From Zygaena filipendulae (lineage: Eukaryota; Arthropoda; Insecta; Lepidoptera; Zygaenidae): a stretch of DNA of 64,000 bases. Positions 1 to 10,188 of this stretch are shown here, one piece after another (position 1 is the stretch's first letter; each line of letters opens with the position of its first letter). A program made the position numbers and the translations under genes. Where the stretch lies: contig OU015653.1 of the NCBI GenBank assembly GCA_907165275.2, forward strand, positions 3,254,001-3,318,000, read 5' to 3'. Below the pieces are notes generated by a model, which did no database searches, was not told the DNA's origin, and was given only the letters and a program-made list of their open reading frames with translations.

Positions 1-2437
1 GGCCCTCATATATATATGTATATGTCCATAAGTATTCCTTATTCGTTGCCCATGCCCTTGTTTTTAATTAACACAATTTCAGTCGAATAAATAGCAATAA
101 TCTCTTACTTTGTAGGTAAAGACTTCTTTTTATCTGTATGTACCTACCTACATAATAAATAAAATTGAAGTGTTGTTTGTAATTCCAAATTAACAGCTTT
201 TCACTATACTAATTCAATATACCTACTTACGGTACAATCCATTTTTTTAATTTTTGTCTGTTTGTCTGACTGTCTGTTTGTTCCGGGTATCTCTGAAACA
301 GCTGGACCGATTGTAACAGGACTTCACTGGCAAATAGCTCATGTTATAAGTAACTTAGGCTACTTTTATTTTAGAAAAAAATTGTTCCTGCGGGAATCCT
401 GAATTATCCTGAATAATACTATAATATATGTATGTAATTTTTTCAGTGAAAGTTTTTTTGTCATATATATTATACAGATTTTGTGGCGCATCAACGAACA
501 CACTTATTTCAAACTGGCTGTTGCCCACGGTTTCACCCTCGGAAATATTGGAGATCCCGCAGAAATTCCAAGATAAAAAGTACACTCTGTACCACTGACA
601 ACGTGTATACAAAATTTCATGGTGAGCGTTTGAGCCGTTAAGACGTGTAAGCGTAACAGACAGACAGACAGAGTTATTTTCGCATTTATAATATTAGTAG
701 GGATTAGTAGGGATTTCTTGGTGAAATTCAAGTCAAAATCGTTGAGAAAACACCTATTCTTTAGATTAGGCACTGTTGATGTTTGTTTCTTCTTCTTGTG
801 TGTTGTGCTGAAATAAATGTATTTTCTTCTTCTTCTTTCTAGTAAGTATTGTAGGTATTATGGTTATAATTTCGTTGTTGTCGTACTTACAGTGGCCGCG
901 TGGTTTGTTTATAATTATTATTGGAATATGAATTATTCGAAGTGCCCACTAACATCGTAACATAAAGTGCGGTGCACACTGCCTCGGGCCTGTGTCATAA
1001 GCTGGTCGGCGCGCGTTTTAACGAGCCCTTTATGTACGGGAAGCTGAGAACCTCGTTAATGTCGCCCGATGGCACCTGAGCTCCCACAACGGCCAATAAA
1101 CGCAGAATAAACAAGACACTACAAGTCACATACCGCAGTTCGTTAAGTATTTGGTTTCTATATAGGTAGGTACCTAAATAAATATAAAATTAGTTTTTAT
1201 TTTTTATTTTAATACAAACCTCGCAGACTCGCTAACAATCAAATCAGCAAAATGTCATCATAATCAGACGACTTTTATTTATGCAGGAACACAGTCATAG
1301 AGGACCAACGAGCAAACGAAACGAACAATATGCATTCAATTTTATGAAATGAAATTAAATGAAATAAACTTTATTTGTTACGACAACCGTTAATATATGC
1401 AATAACAAAAACAAGCACAACCAGCGTTTTACATTCAAAACTAGCTCGGCTGCCCTACGGTAAAACAAAGTATGTAATTGCAGCTGAATAAATTTTATAG
1501 GATTAGCAAAAAACCGGGAATCGCTTTATTTAAAACTGATTTATACTATGTAGTGACAAATCTTCTATAGTTTAACGATTTTCTCAAAGATTTTAAATTT
1601 CTCTTTTTTTAACTGGTTAGCTAAAACGATTCGATAATAAATACGACGTAGATTCATACCTTGACTACTTACTATGTTGTAAAAATAACGTGAAAAAATC
1701 TTTCACGCCGTCCACTTTCCTGGAATGGCCGCGCGGTCACGTAAGCCGATGGCACAATGCGGTCACCCGGCAGTAAATACCACGTCCTTCACACTAGATT
1801 GATGACATCTACCTTGTCACAAGGGGCCTCTACCCTTGACAAGACGGAAAAAGACCATATATCTGGACACATTCTCACCGCGAATTTGTAAGGCTTTGTC
1901 TCTTAAGTTATTACGTTACTTCAACAAATTTTTTTTTTATTTTCTACTCTACATATTATATTCTTAAATTAACTCTAGGTGTAGGAATTATAGGTACATA
2001 TAAACTTAATTCCATACCAACCTGTAGGTATACATAGGTATATGAAACATGCAACTTGCAAGTCACCGAAAACATAGTTAACAATTAGATAAAAATGTTA
2101 GAGCTTCTATGAAATAAATTTTTTTAAATATCAACTACCTAGTTCATAAGACTTTTTGATAAGTAACTACGTTTTCATAATTTATATGTAAAAACGCAAC
2201 ACTCCATAACTTGATAACTAGGTATATTAAACCGATTTTGATGAATCATGCATTACCTCAGTTGACGTAAATGTAAGCTATTAAAAATGATCACAATCCG
2301 ATTAAAGAATCATTTAAAGCGAAAGAGATCGATATCGGACATTTTATACTTTGCAGTGTGCTCTACAAAATGTTCCAAATCTTTCTAGGTTTTACAGTTG
2401 CTTATCATCTATCTATCTATACATCGACGGGTGCAAA
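1..2437. other. Gene-poor left flank with fragmentary repeats
   Basis: No exon could be supported here. About 134-405 is a 5' part of the same Helitron subfamily that is complete at 49594-49912 (shared unique start and middle). About 512-705 is a minus-strand Helitron remnant ending in a decayed hairpin plus CAGCCAGT. A GC-richer patch at 965-1110 and another at 1700-1890 do not extend into convincing reading frames. The rest is AT-rich with short microsatellites. Confidence 0.5.
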
Positions 2438-2473
2438 GTAAATAAAGTCATCTAAAAAGATGACTTTATTTAC
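2438..2473. repeat. Perfect short hairpin
   Basis: Two perfect 16-bp arms (2438-2453 and 2458-2473) separated by AAAA. It is probably a relic of a foldback element. No T-run or gene end nearby suggests a terminator. Confidence 0.6.
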
Positions 2474-3184
2474 TTCACGATCACGATTTTTTTTATTACG
2501 TAATTGTTATAATTAAATAAAGCCCCACGACTTGACATATCGTTTTTTTTCAAACATCACTTTATTTCGACCAGTTTTCGTATGTAAAAAAAGCCAACTA
2601 CGTATGTATTTTGAAATAGCAAACGTATTTTGGTATGAATATGCTATGAGGCTAAGCTAAATAAATCTATACCAACAACCTGCCAACAACGTGAATAAGA
2701 AGGTATCGACTTACAAATAATAATACTTATTATAAACAAATATGGTTAGATAGCTCATAGGTCATAGTTGTCTATTCTCTGTAAAAAAGTGTCAAAGGTT
2801 TGCTTACTAAAAATACGAAAAATATAGATAATAGTTGATAGTCTTAAATAAACTTAAAAAATACTTGCTTAGCGGCTAGCATTGCTAATTGCCATTTTCC
2901 TGTAATCTAAGGCTTATTATTTATCTATTAACCTTGTTAAATAATAAATAATCAAAACTTTAGCTTAAGAGGCGGTTGGCTCATTTTCTAGCGCGAAGAA
3001 AGGCGAGTCCGTTTCTTCGTTCAATGAGAATGTTTAACCGAGGCTCAATTTGGTACTTATGGCACGGGTATTCCCAGTTTAAGTACCAGCTATAAAATTA
3101 AAGTAAAAAATTAGTATATAATTAAGTAGGATACATTATGTAAGTAGTAGTAGTTATTTCTTTCTTCTTTCTTTCTAAGTCTAA

Positions 3185-3421
3185 CCGCCGCACTCAGAGT
3201 CGACTTTAATGATTACTTAGTTAAGTATAGATTTTTAAAACAAAACTGCCGCAATCAGAGACATTTAGTAAATTAATGTTAATTGGCATTTAATGAGATG
3301 TAACTTAATTAGTTAAATGCCAATTAACATTAATTTATTAATCTTGTCTGATTGCGGCAGTTTTGTTTTAAAAATCTATACTTAACTAAGTAATCATTAA
3401 AGTCGACTCTGAGTGCGGCGG
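3185..3421. mobile_element. Foldback MITE with TAA target duplication (Harbinger-like)
   Basis: The two halves are near-perfect inverted copies about 80 bp long, starting CCGCCGCACTCAGAGTCGAC and ending in its complement, with a short AT-rich centre. TAA flanks both ends (3182-3184 and 3422-3424). A 3-bp TWA duplication is typical of PIF/Harbinger elements. It lies 56 bp beyond the stop codon of the peptide gene and is absent from the other duplicate, so it inserted after the duplication. Confidence 0.75.
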
Positions 3422-3477
3422 TAATTATTGTAAGCTTAAATAAGATAAAAAGATTATTATTATTATTACTGAGCCAG

Positions 3478-4721
3478 CTAATCGTAGCAATGGCAGAGTT
3501 TGCCCACACATTTGCCGTGGTGGAAGCCAATCGCTCGGCACGCGATCTCGCAGAGGCCCCGTTTGCATATCCGTCTCGCATGCATCGGAATATACATAGC
3601 GCTGGTCGGCACCAACGCCTCAGGGAGTGCTTCTGGCTGGCCTGGAATACGCATAGAATACACGTAGGTATACGTAAATATATTATGAAGAAACTTTAAT
3701 GAGAATCGAAGATGACGGTTCCATCATATAAATATTTTTGGATCGATAAAAGGTTTTTGGATTGGTAAAAGTGAATTTTTAATAGTTACAAGAAAATTTT
3801 TGTAATTTATAGAACCAATAGAACCATTTTCAATTAATAATAATAATAATAATAAAAAAGTTTATTTTGGTTATAATCTTAGTACTAGTTAACATTTTTT
3901 TTATACATTAATTTATACCAAAAAAGGTCTCCGCTCAGCATTGTTGTGGCGCAAACCACAACGCTGGTCTTCCGCGGATACCATCAGAATTAAATTAATA
4001 ATCTTAACTAAAACTTATCACTTCAGTGGTAACAAACAAAAAGAAAACAACAATAATCTAAAAATTTAAAAAATAGTGAAAAAAATCTAAAAAATAAATA
4101 AATAATATTCTTTGTAAATAAAATGTAGGAAATACTGAGTGAATGCGTGAGATATTGGTGCAACTTGGTACTAGTGAACTATAAAAAAAAATGATAAAAA
4201 CTGCGACTCATAGTATCTCTAAGTAGTTTGTGCTGCGACTCTATAACTTTTGCTTATCTAAAATGTACTTTTTTAAATTTATTTTAAAGGTTTTTTCAAT
4301 TGTAAACCTGTACAACTTAACTGTCTAAATTACCTAAATTAGAAAATCCATAAGAAGAAGAAAAGAGTGAATAAAAACATTACAACAATCTATAGCACCT
4401 AATTACCTGAGTACTAATATTTCATACTGTTATAAATGCAAAAGTACTTAAGTCTGTTTATCTGTCTGTCACCTTTCACACCTTCTACTCTGCGGGTCTC
4501 CGTGAAATTTTGCGTACACGGTGTGGAGTGTGGAGTAGGTACAGAAAAGGACATCCGCGGGAAGTTCAAAATTCACGCATGCAGGTGAAACCAAGGGGGT
4601 TTAAATTAAAAAACTTACCCAAATCGTTCACAGTTTCTTCATCGATATCAGTCAAATCAAAAATACGCGCCTGCACAGTGATGATTGTAACGATTACTAT
4701 TAAAACCGATAGGAACTTCAT
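3478..4721 (-). CDS. Secreted short CS-alpha-beta (defensin-like, cobatoxin-like) immune peptide, two exons
   Basis: Exon 1 is 4721-4619 and exon 2 is 3641-3478 on the minus strand. The donor is GTAAGT, the acceptor is TATTCCAG, and the phase-1 join is in frame. The product is 88 residues. Residues 1-18 are a hydrophobic signal peptide ending in an Ala-X-Ala-like site. Residues 19-56 are an acidic, Pro/Glu/Ala-rich propeptide. Arg57-Arg58 is a likely dibasic cleavage site just before the cysteine domain. Six cysteines fall at 60, 65, 69, 79, 84 and 86, giving C-x4-C-x3-C-x9-C-x4-C-x-C, the CS-alpha-beta scaffold with a short first loop, as in lepidopteran cobatoxin-like antimicrobial peptides rather than classical insect defensins. 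The likely role is a haemolymph antimicrobial peptide; function is inferred from fold and layout only. A frameshifted duplicate lies at 10189-12267. Confidence 0.8.
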
Positions 4722-4843
4722 TTTAAAACCTTCCTATAGTGATTTATTATGAATAACTATGTTAAGTGTACATAAGACGTAGACGATTTTACGTCCCACT
4801 GCTGTAGAACCAATTTCGGGAATGTAGAGATATCATGCTCCGC

Positions 4844-4856
4844 CATTTATATTATA
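4844..4856 (-). promoter_or_regulatory. Possible TATA box for the defensin-like gene
   Basis: An AT-rich TATA-like stretch reads TATAATATAAAT on the minus strand, about 125 bp upstream of the start codon, which leaves room for a short 5' leader. No clear NF-kappa-B decamer was found near it. This is motif-level evidence only. Confidence 0.3.
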
Positions 4857-4975
4857 GAGGTTGGGACCGTTGCAGAGATATCAAAATGTTAAAGAACTTT
4901 AAGTTTATTCCAAGTACGGTTAAAATTTAAAATTCTTTGACTAATAAGGTTAGTTAGTTATTAACTCGCTTTTAA

Positions 4976-5190
4976 TCCTACTAATATTATAAATGTGATA
5001 GTGTGGATGTTTGGATGTTTGGTACCTACCTACTCAATCACGCAAAAATGGCTGAACGGATTTGGATTAAATTTGGCATGCACTTTGTCAGGGGTACACA
5101 GAAGGACATAGGGTGGGTAACCTACTTTTTATCCCGGAATTCCCGCGGAACTCCAAAATTACCGCCGGTGAAACCACGGGACACAGCTAG
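4976..5190 (+). mobile_element. Complete short Helitron (Lep1-like)
   Basis: It begins TCCTACTAATATTATAAATG, ends ACACAGCTAG, and lies between A and T. A hairpin (CCGGTGAAACCACGG type) sits about 10 bases before CTAG. TC start, hairpin and CTRR end are the Helitron signature. The element is 215 bp, has no coding capacity and is non-autonomous. Confidence 0.8.
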
Positions 5191-5705
5191 TAACTGAAAT
5201 ACTATGTTTTTACATAAGTACTAAAAGTTATTAAGTAGAAGCTAGTATTAAATCGTATATTATTATTATTTTCTTCAGTGAAATAAAATAATGACATTGT
5301 TTCTGCGCATAAACTGTGTATTTCCAAGCACGGGGCTCGCACGCTCATAATATGTTGGCTTTTTATGTGGCTCTTAAGTAGAATAAATGTAGGTACCTAC
5401 AAAGGTGCTTAGTTGAGGACCTTATCACATCAACCTAAACGACAAGTAATCGATATTTATATAGGTAATTTATCAAAACTCTTCTAATTTATTTATTTAT
5501 TTATTGTTTTGTTGTCAGGCAACATGGGCCCAAGAAAAAAACCTTAAAAACTAACACACATAATATACAAATATAAAAAACATTGCGTGTCTATTTTTGA
5601 CACTGTGTCGCTCTGGTGGCTGTCGGTATCCTGCCCCGGAATCGCCTGTAGACCACACCTTTCAGCCAAAAGTCTTCGTTCAAAAAGGTGTCCAATTTTT
5701 TTACA

Positions 5706-5743
5706 CTTTCACGCCTTAAACTGAATAGTTTAAGGCGTGAAAG
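5706..5743. repeat. Perfect 17-bp hairpin
   Basis: Arms 5706-5722 and 5727-5743 are exact complements with the loop GAAT. The arm sequence resembles the internal part of the local Helitrons, so it is probably a foldback of two such fragments. Confidence 0.6.
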
Positions 5744-5959
5744 CGTAAAAAACAAATAATGATATTCGATTGAGTAATCGAACATCATGTATCAACCTCA
5801 ATATTTAAGGCCTTCTCTATCCAACCGATTATTATAAAATTTTCCGTACCTATACGTTATCAGGGGTATAGAAAAGAACACAGGGTAGGTACCTTTTATC
5901 CCGGAATTCCCGCGGGTAGGTAATCCGAAATTAACGCGGCCGAAACTGCGAGGTACAGG

Positions 5960-6204
5960 TAGGGTTGCCATATCCAAATCCTTGAAACGAAGACCAGCAG
6001 ACTAAAAAACCCTGACTATTGAGACATTAAGTAAATTAAACCTAATTTTTATGTTTTATGTGTGCTAGGCTACATTATGTAGTAACCGAATGATGTCCTA
6101 GGTGATTGACTTTAATTCAAATTTTTAATCAACTATTTGCCCTCCCCGGACACACAAGAAAAACCTGACCCTGTCCGAGAAAACCCGGACGGATGGCAAC
6201 CCTA
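5960..6204. mobile_element. hAT-like MITE inserted in a Helitron remnant
   Basis: Terminal inverted repeats are TAGGGTTGCCAT and ATGGCAACCCTA. Flanking 8-mers GGTACAGG (5952-5959) and AGTACAGG (6205-6212) match at 7 of 8 positions, as expected for a hAT target duplication. The host sequence at 5830-5959 is a decayed Helitron 3' half whose hairpin (GCGGCCGAAACTGCG) is still visible. Confidence 0.7.
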
Positions 6205-6289
6205 AGTACAGGGGTCTTTTTTTGTACCCTCGATATGTTTATACAAAATTTTTTACAAAGATCTTCGTACCCTGCTTTTATAATTTTTC

Positions 6290-6472
6290 TCTGTTTGTTC
6301 CGGCTAATCTCTGAAACGGCTGGACCGACTTTATCGGGACTTTTACTGGCAGATAGCTGATGTTATATATTAAAAAGTAACTTAGGCTACTTAAAAGTAA
6401 TAAATTTTAGAAAAAAAAAATTCCCGCGGGAATTCCGAAACTCACGCGGGTGAAACCGCGGGGCACAGCTAG
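6290..6472 (+). mobile_element. Helitron 3' portion
   Basis: It ends with the hairpin CGCGGGTGAAACCGCG then GGGCACAGCTAG. The 5' boundary is unclear. It is the same subfamily as 49594-49912, sharing the CTGAAACGGCTGGACCGA segment. Confidence 0.65.
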
Positions 6473-6774
6473 TAATAATTAAAACTCGTATCTAGGTATA
6501 TGTAGGTAGACAAGTACTAAGTAGTGGATAAGGTAGCTATAGCTGTACATAACTTGCTACACAAATTTCGTCGGGTGTTCATTGCCAGACTCCCAGTGAA
6601 TTTCTAGTGAAGCTTATCGGCCCGCTGTATAAATAAAGTAAAGCTGACACTCGAGTTAGTTGATATTGCTGTGGCAATTTTTAAAGCTACGTCCCCATTT
6701 AGTTGTAACAGGGTGGGTCTGTTTATACTGTTAGATAGTCGGCGGGCAACAAATAAGTACTAAAAATTAAATTA

Positions 6775-7013
6775 ATTTTATCTTTCGTTCGATAAACATA
6801 TCGTGGCGCGCATCTTAGGCACATTTTGGTACAAATACCTAGCTGGTGCCAAAATGCCGATCATACCTCGTATCACTCGTAACGTGCATATCGTGGAAAA
6901 TATACAACAATTTTAACATTATAATATATGGTGACAACCACCGAGCAAATAAATTAACCAGTATAGGCCTAAGATGCGCGCCACGATATGTTTATCAAAC
7001 GAAAGATAAAATT
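6775..7013. mobile_element. MITE with about 46-bp terminal inverted repeats
   Basis: The left arm (ATTTTATCTTTCGTTCGATA and onward) is repeated in reverse complement at 6966-7013 with only a few differences. There is no coding content. The superfamily is not assigned. Confidence 0.65.
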
Positions 7014-7375
7014 GTCGATACGATATTTGTGGGCGTGCAAGCAAAAAGGTTCAGTAGTGGAGTATTGAGTTAAGACTAGATTCGGTTAAACATTTGTTCT
7101 ACCGGTAGACAAAACATGTCGACGAGAATCGATAAAATGGCGCGATAAAATTTTATCGTGTTGCACATCTTAGCTCGGCAGAGCGCGAGCAGGCGCGCCA
7201 CCGTTGCAAAGGAAGTTGAGCAAAAAAACTTCTTTTGTTGCCATCCCAAGTATCTACAAATTCTACATTTACCACAATATTCCCAAAACTGTGAATTTTG
7301 AAAACACGTGTGTGCGTAGGCATCGTAAGGTTGACGGCGGGCTGACCGTAACTGTCAGCTGTCAGTGAATACTTA

Positions 7376-7530
7376 ATAGGCTATTTAACAAATATTTTTG
7401 TTTTTAGTCCATTTTGTAGATTCATAAAAATATTAGACACATTATTCTTTTTTACGTAAGCAAAAAATAACGATTGAGTCGAAATGTCGCGTGACGTCAC
7501 AAGCAGGTACAGCTTTTACCCATCTAATAG
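7376..7530 (+). mobile_element. Truncated copy of the CRE-palindrome MITE family
   Basis: It starts TAGGCTATTT and shares the TTTTAGTCC..TTGTAGATT subterminal block and a CGTGACGTCAC palindrome with the full copies at 36909-37220 and 38508-38829. The right half is replaced by another repeat that begins TTTTTAGGGTTCCGTAGCC near 7537. Confidence 0.6.
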
Positions 7531-7795
7531 TATTTTTAGGGTTCCGTAGCCAAATGGCTAAAAACGAAACCCTTATGGATTCGTCATGTCTGTATGTCTG
7601 TCTGTCTGTTTTTCAGTCTGTCCGTCCGTATGTCACAACCACTTTTTTCCCAAACTATAAGGACTATTGGTACTGTTGAAACTTGGTAAGTACCTAACCT
7701 AGATGTATTCTGTGAACCGCATTAAGATTTTTACACAAAAATAGAAAAAAAACAAGAAATTTTGGGGATTCCCCATACTTAGAGCTGAAACTAAA

Positions 7796-8012
7796 AAAAA
7801 CACACGTAATATTATTATTGGTTTGTGCTACAACTGATCGGTTTGAATTCGGTGACAAGCCCGCTGGTGTCTGCCCACTTGGGTTGTTCTGCTCACGAAG
7901 AGCTGGTGGCTAGAGTCGACTTAGCCCATCTACTCCCTCCATATTTGGCTTGTCACCGACTTCATACCGATCAGTTGTAGCACAAACCAATAATAATATT
8001 ACGTGTGTTTTT
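7796..8012. repeat. Long palindrome with 66-bp arms
   Basis: Arm 7796-7861 is complementary to 7947-8012 with very few mismatches, around an 85-bp spacer. The arms read AAAAACACACGTAATATTAT inward. This is a foldback element or MITE of unknown family. Confidence 0.7.
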
Positions 8013-8169
8013 GTCTTTTCGATTAAATCGGTATTTTGTCATTATCACCTTTTTATTTTTAGCTTTTTAGTTTTGTGTTTTTGGAAGTCGGTTGTAATTT
8101 TTTTGTTAAAATTTTGTTTATTTCTCGCTTTTAAGTGACTTAGTTGGTAATTTCTCTAAATTACAATAG

Positions 8170-8940
8170 CCTAATGTCAACTGCTCATCACCTTTTACAA
8201 AATATTGCTTTTCCCGATGCAGGGACGTTAATTGTTGAGGAGTTCTCCTAGTACAACACCATCAGTTCCACTTCACCATAGACATTGTCACGAGCATAAA
8301 TTGTTTAGAAATCATATTAAAATTAACGAATCGGAACCCGTGAAATACCTATTATTCTATCATCCGTTCCACTTCTTCAAATTTTGCTTTCCGAAAGCAA
8401 ATAAACGATTTACTATAAAAAATACAAAAATCGCTATAGGTGTACCTATAATTTTTGAAGAGTTCCCTCGATTACTCTAAGATCCCATCATCAGATCTCG
8501 ACTTGGTAACAATGGAATCAATTTAGGAGTATCCCCTTTCAAACAAAAAAAATTTCGAAATCGCTCCAATCGGAACCCGTGAAATACGTATTATGGTTGA
8601 GTAGTTCCGATGACCATCTGTGGTCTTCATCATCAGTTCCACTTCTTCAAATTTTGCTTTCCAAAAGCAAATGAACGATTTACTATAAAAAATACCCAAA
8701 TCGCTATAGGTGTCCTTATAATTTTTTGAAGAGCTCTCGATTTCTCCAAGATCCCATCATCAGATCCCAACTTGGTGGCAATGGGACCTAATTGGGAGTA
8801 TACCCTTTCAAACAAAAAAGAATTTTTCAAATCGGTTCAACCGTCTTCGAGTAATCGGTGAACATAAGTACATAAAAAAAATAAATAAAAACATACATAC
8901 AATCGAACATAGAACCTCCTCCTTTTTGGAAGTCGGTTAA
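8170..8940 (+). repeat. Dispersed interspersed repeat, two imperfect internal units
   Basis: Segments such as AATATTGCTTTTCCCGATGC and TTTTTGGAAGTCGGTT recur at 18505-18775 and 22690-23190. Within this copy a roughly 300-bp unit containing ATCAGTTCCACTTCTTCAAA is repeated (8355 and 8636). No reading frame is conserved between units, so it is treated as non-coding transposon tail. 8940-9500 is AT-rich with nothing further recognised. Confidence 0.5.
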
Positions 8941-10188
8941 AAAGTTGAGTATAGTAGTATGCAACTGGCTAATTAGAATTTTGAAATATTGTTATTGATG
9001 TATTTTACGTCATTAAATTAAACTGAGTCAAATACATTCGTTGTCAGCGCGAATTTTTCTATTTTCACTGATTTAGATTTGAGGGTTTATACGTATAAAA
9101 CTAGCTATTCTGAAGTTAAAAGCGAATCAGGGTTTGTTTTTCGTACTATGGGTACGTAAAATATAATACAACTTGGCTAGTTTTCACATTCAATTTATCT
9201 TTAGCTAGTCAAATTATGTATCTTATTTATATTATTATGAGCAAGTTACTGTTTTTATAATGTAAGGTCAATAGATCTTACCCCTTTAATATTTGATTTG
9301 CTGGTAAAAACAAGCCAATATCAAAATTATATATACTATAGTTTTTAACCAAATATAACATAATTTGTGTGTGAAAACTGGCTAAATTGTATGCTCCTTT
9401 GAATATATTTCAGGATTATCTACAGAACTTGGCACCTATTTAGATATAAGCATAAGCTTAATACTGAACTTGGCTTCCACTTTCTCATTTATGTTTTTGA
9501 TGCGATACATTTACCTATACCAATTACCAACAACGTGAAAGAAAAGGTATAGACTTTCAAATAATAATACTTATTATATAAACAAAGATGGTTATATAGC
9601 TCATAAGTCATAGTTGTCTATTCATAAAAAAAATGCGTCAAGAGAGAATTTGACTCGTAAATTAGGTTTGCATACTAAAAATACGAAAATTATAATAGTT
9701 GATAGTCTAAAATAAACTTAAAAAATACTACTTATAAATAATACTTGCTTAGCAGTTAACATTGTTAACTGCCATTTTCCTGTAATCTAAGGCTTATTAT
9801 TTATCTATTAACCTTGTCTAGTATAGTATTATATTATCTGTGACCTTGTTAAATAATAATCAAATTTTAGCTTAAGAGGTGGTTGGCTCATTTTCTAGCG
9901 CGAAGAAAGGCGAGTCCCTGTTTTTTCGTTCAATGAGAATGTTTAACAAGAGGGGTTATTATGTAATTTTTATTTCTATCATTTTTCGGTTGCAATCAAA
10001 AAACAAGGCGGTGCTACGATTACAATATGCACGTTTTGACATCTATAATATCTAGCAATCAACCAAAATGAACATTCATCAAAAATTCCAGTTGCCTTAA
10101 CATGATTAATTAATCACAAAATAGCTTGAAACTGAAATATGATGGCAACAAAAGTTACATAATTGCCCTGCTGGGCTCAATGAGCCAG

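Larger units (their letters stand above)
2640..4745. repeat. Segmental duplication, left copy
   Basis: Blocks at about 2660-3045, 3470-3770, 3790-3850, 4300-4330 and 4611-4735 reappear in the same order at about 9510-9950, 10180-10450, 10530-10575, 10576-10595 and 11546-12275. Between them are copy-specific mobile elements, for example the MITE at 3185-3421 only here. The unit contains the whole defensin-like gene plus about 400 bp beyond its 3' end. This is the intact copy. Confidence 0.75.

Noticed and set aside
965..1110. A GC-richer patch that might be an exon (minus frame AVVGAQVPSGDINEVL)
   Set aside because: No flanking splice sites in phase and no recognisable homology. Recorded but not called.
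3490..3699. Plus-strand open frame over the peptide gene (and its partner at 10126-10405)
   Set aside because: Both are antisense to the defensin-like exon 2. The minus strand has splice sites, a signal peptide exon and the cysteine pattern, so the plus frames are shadows.
8232..8830. 82- and 65-codon frames
   Set aside because: They lie in a dispersed repeat whose other copies (18505-18775, 22690-23190) do not keep the frame.
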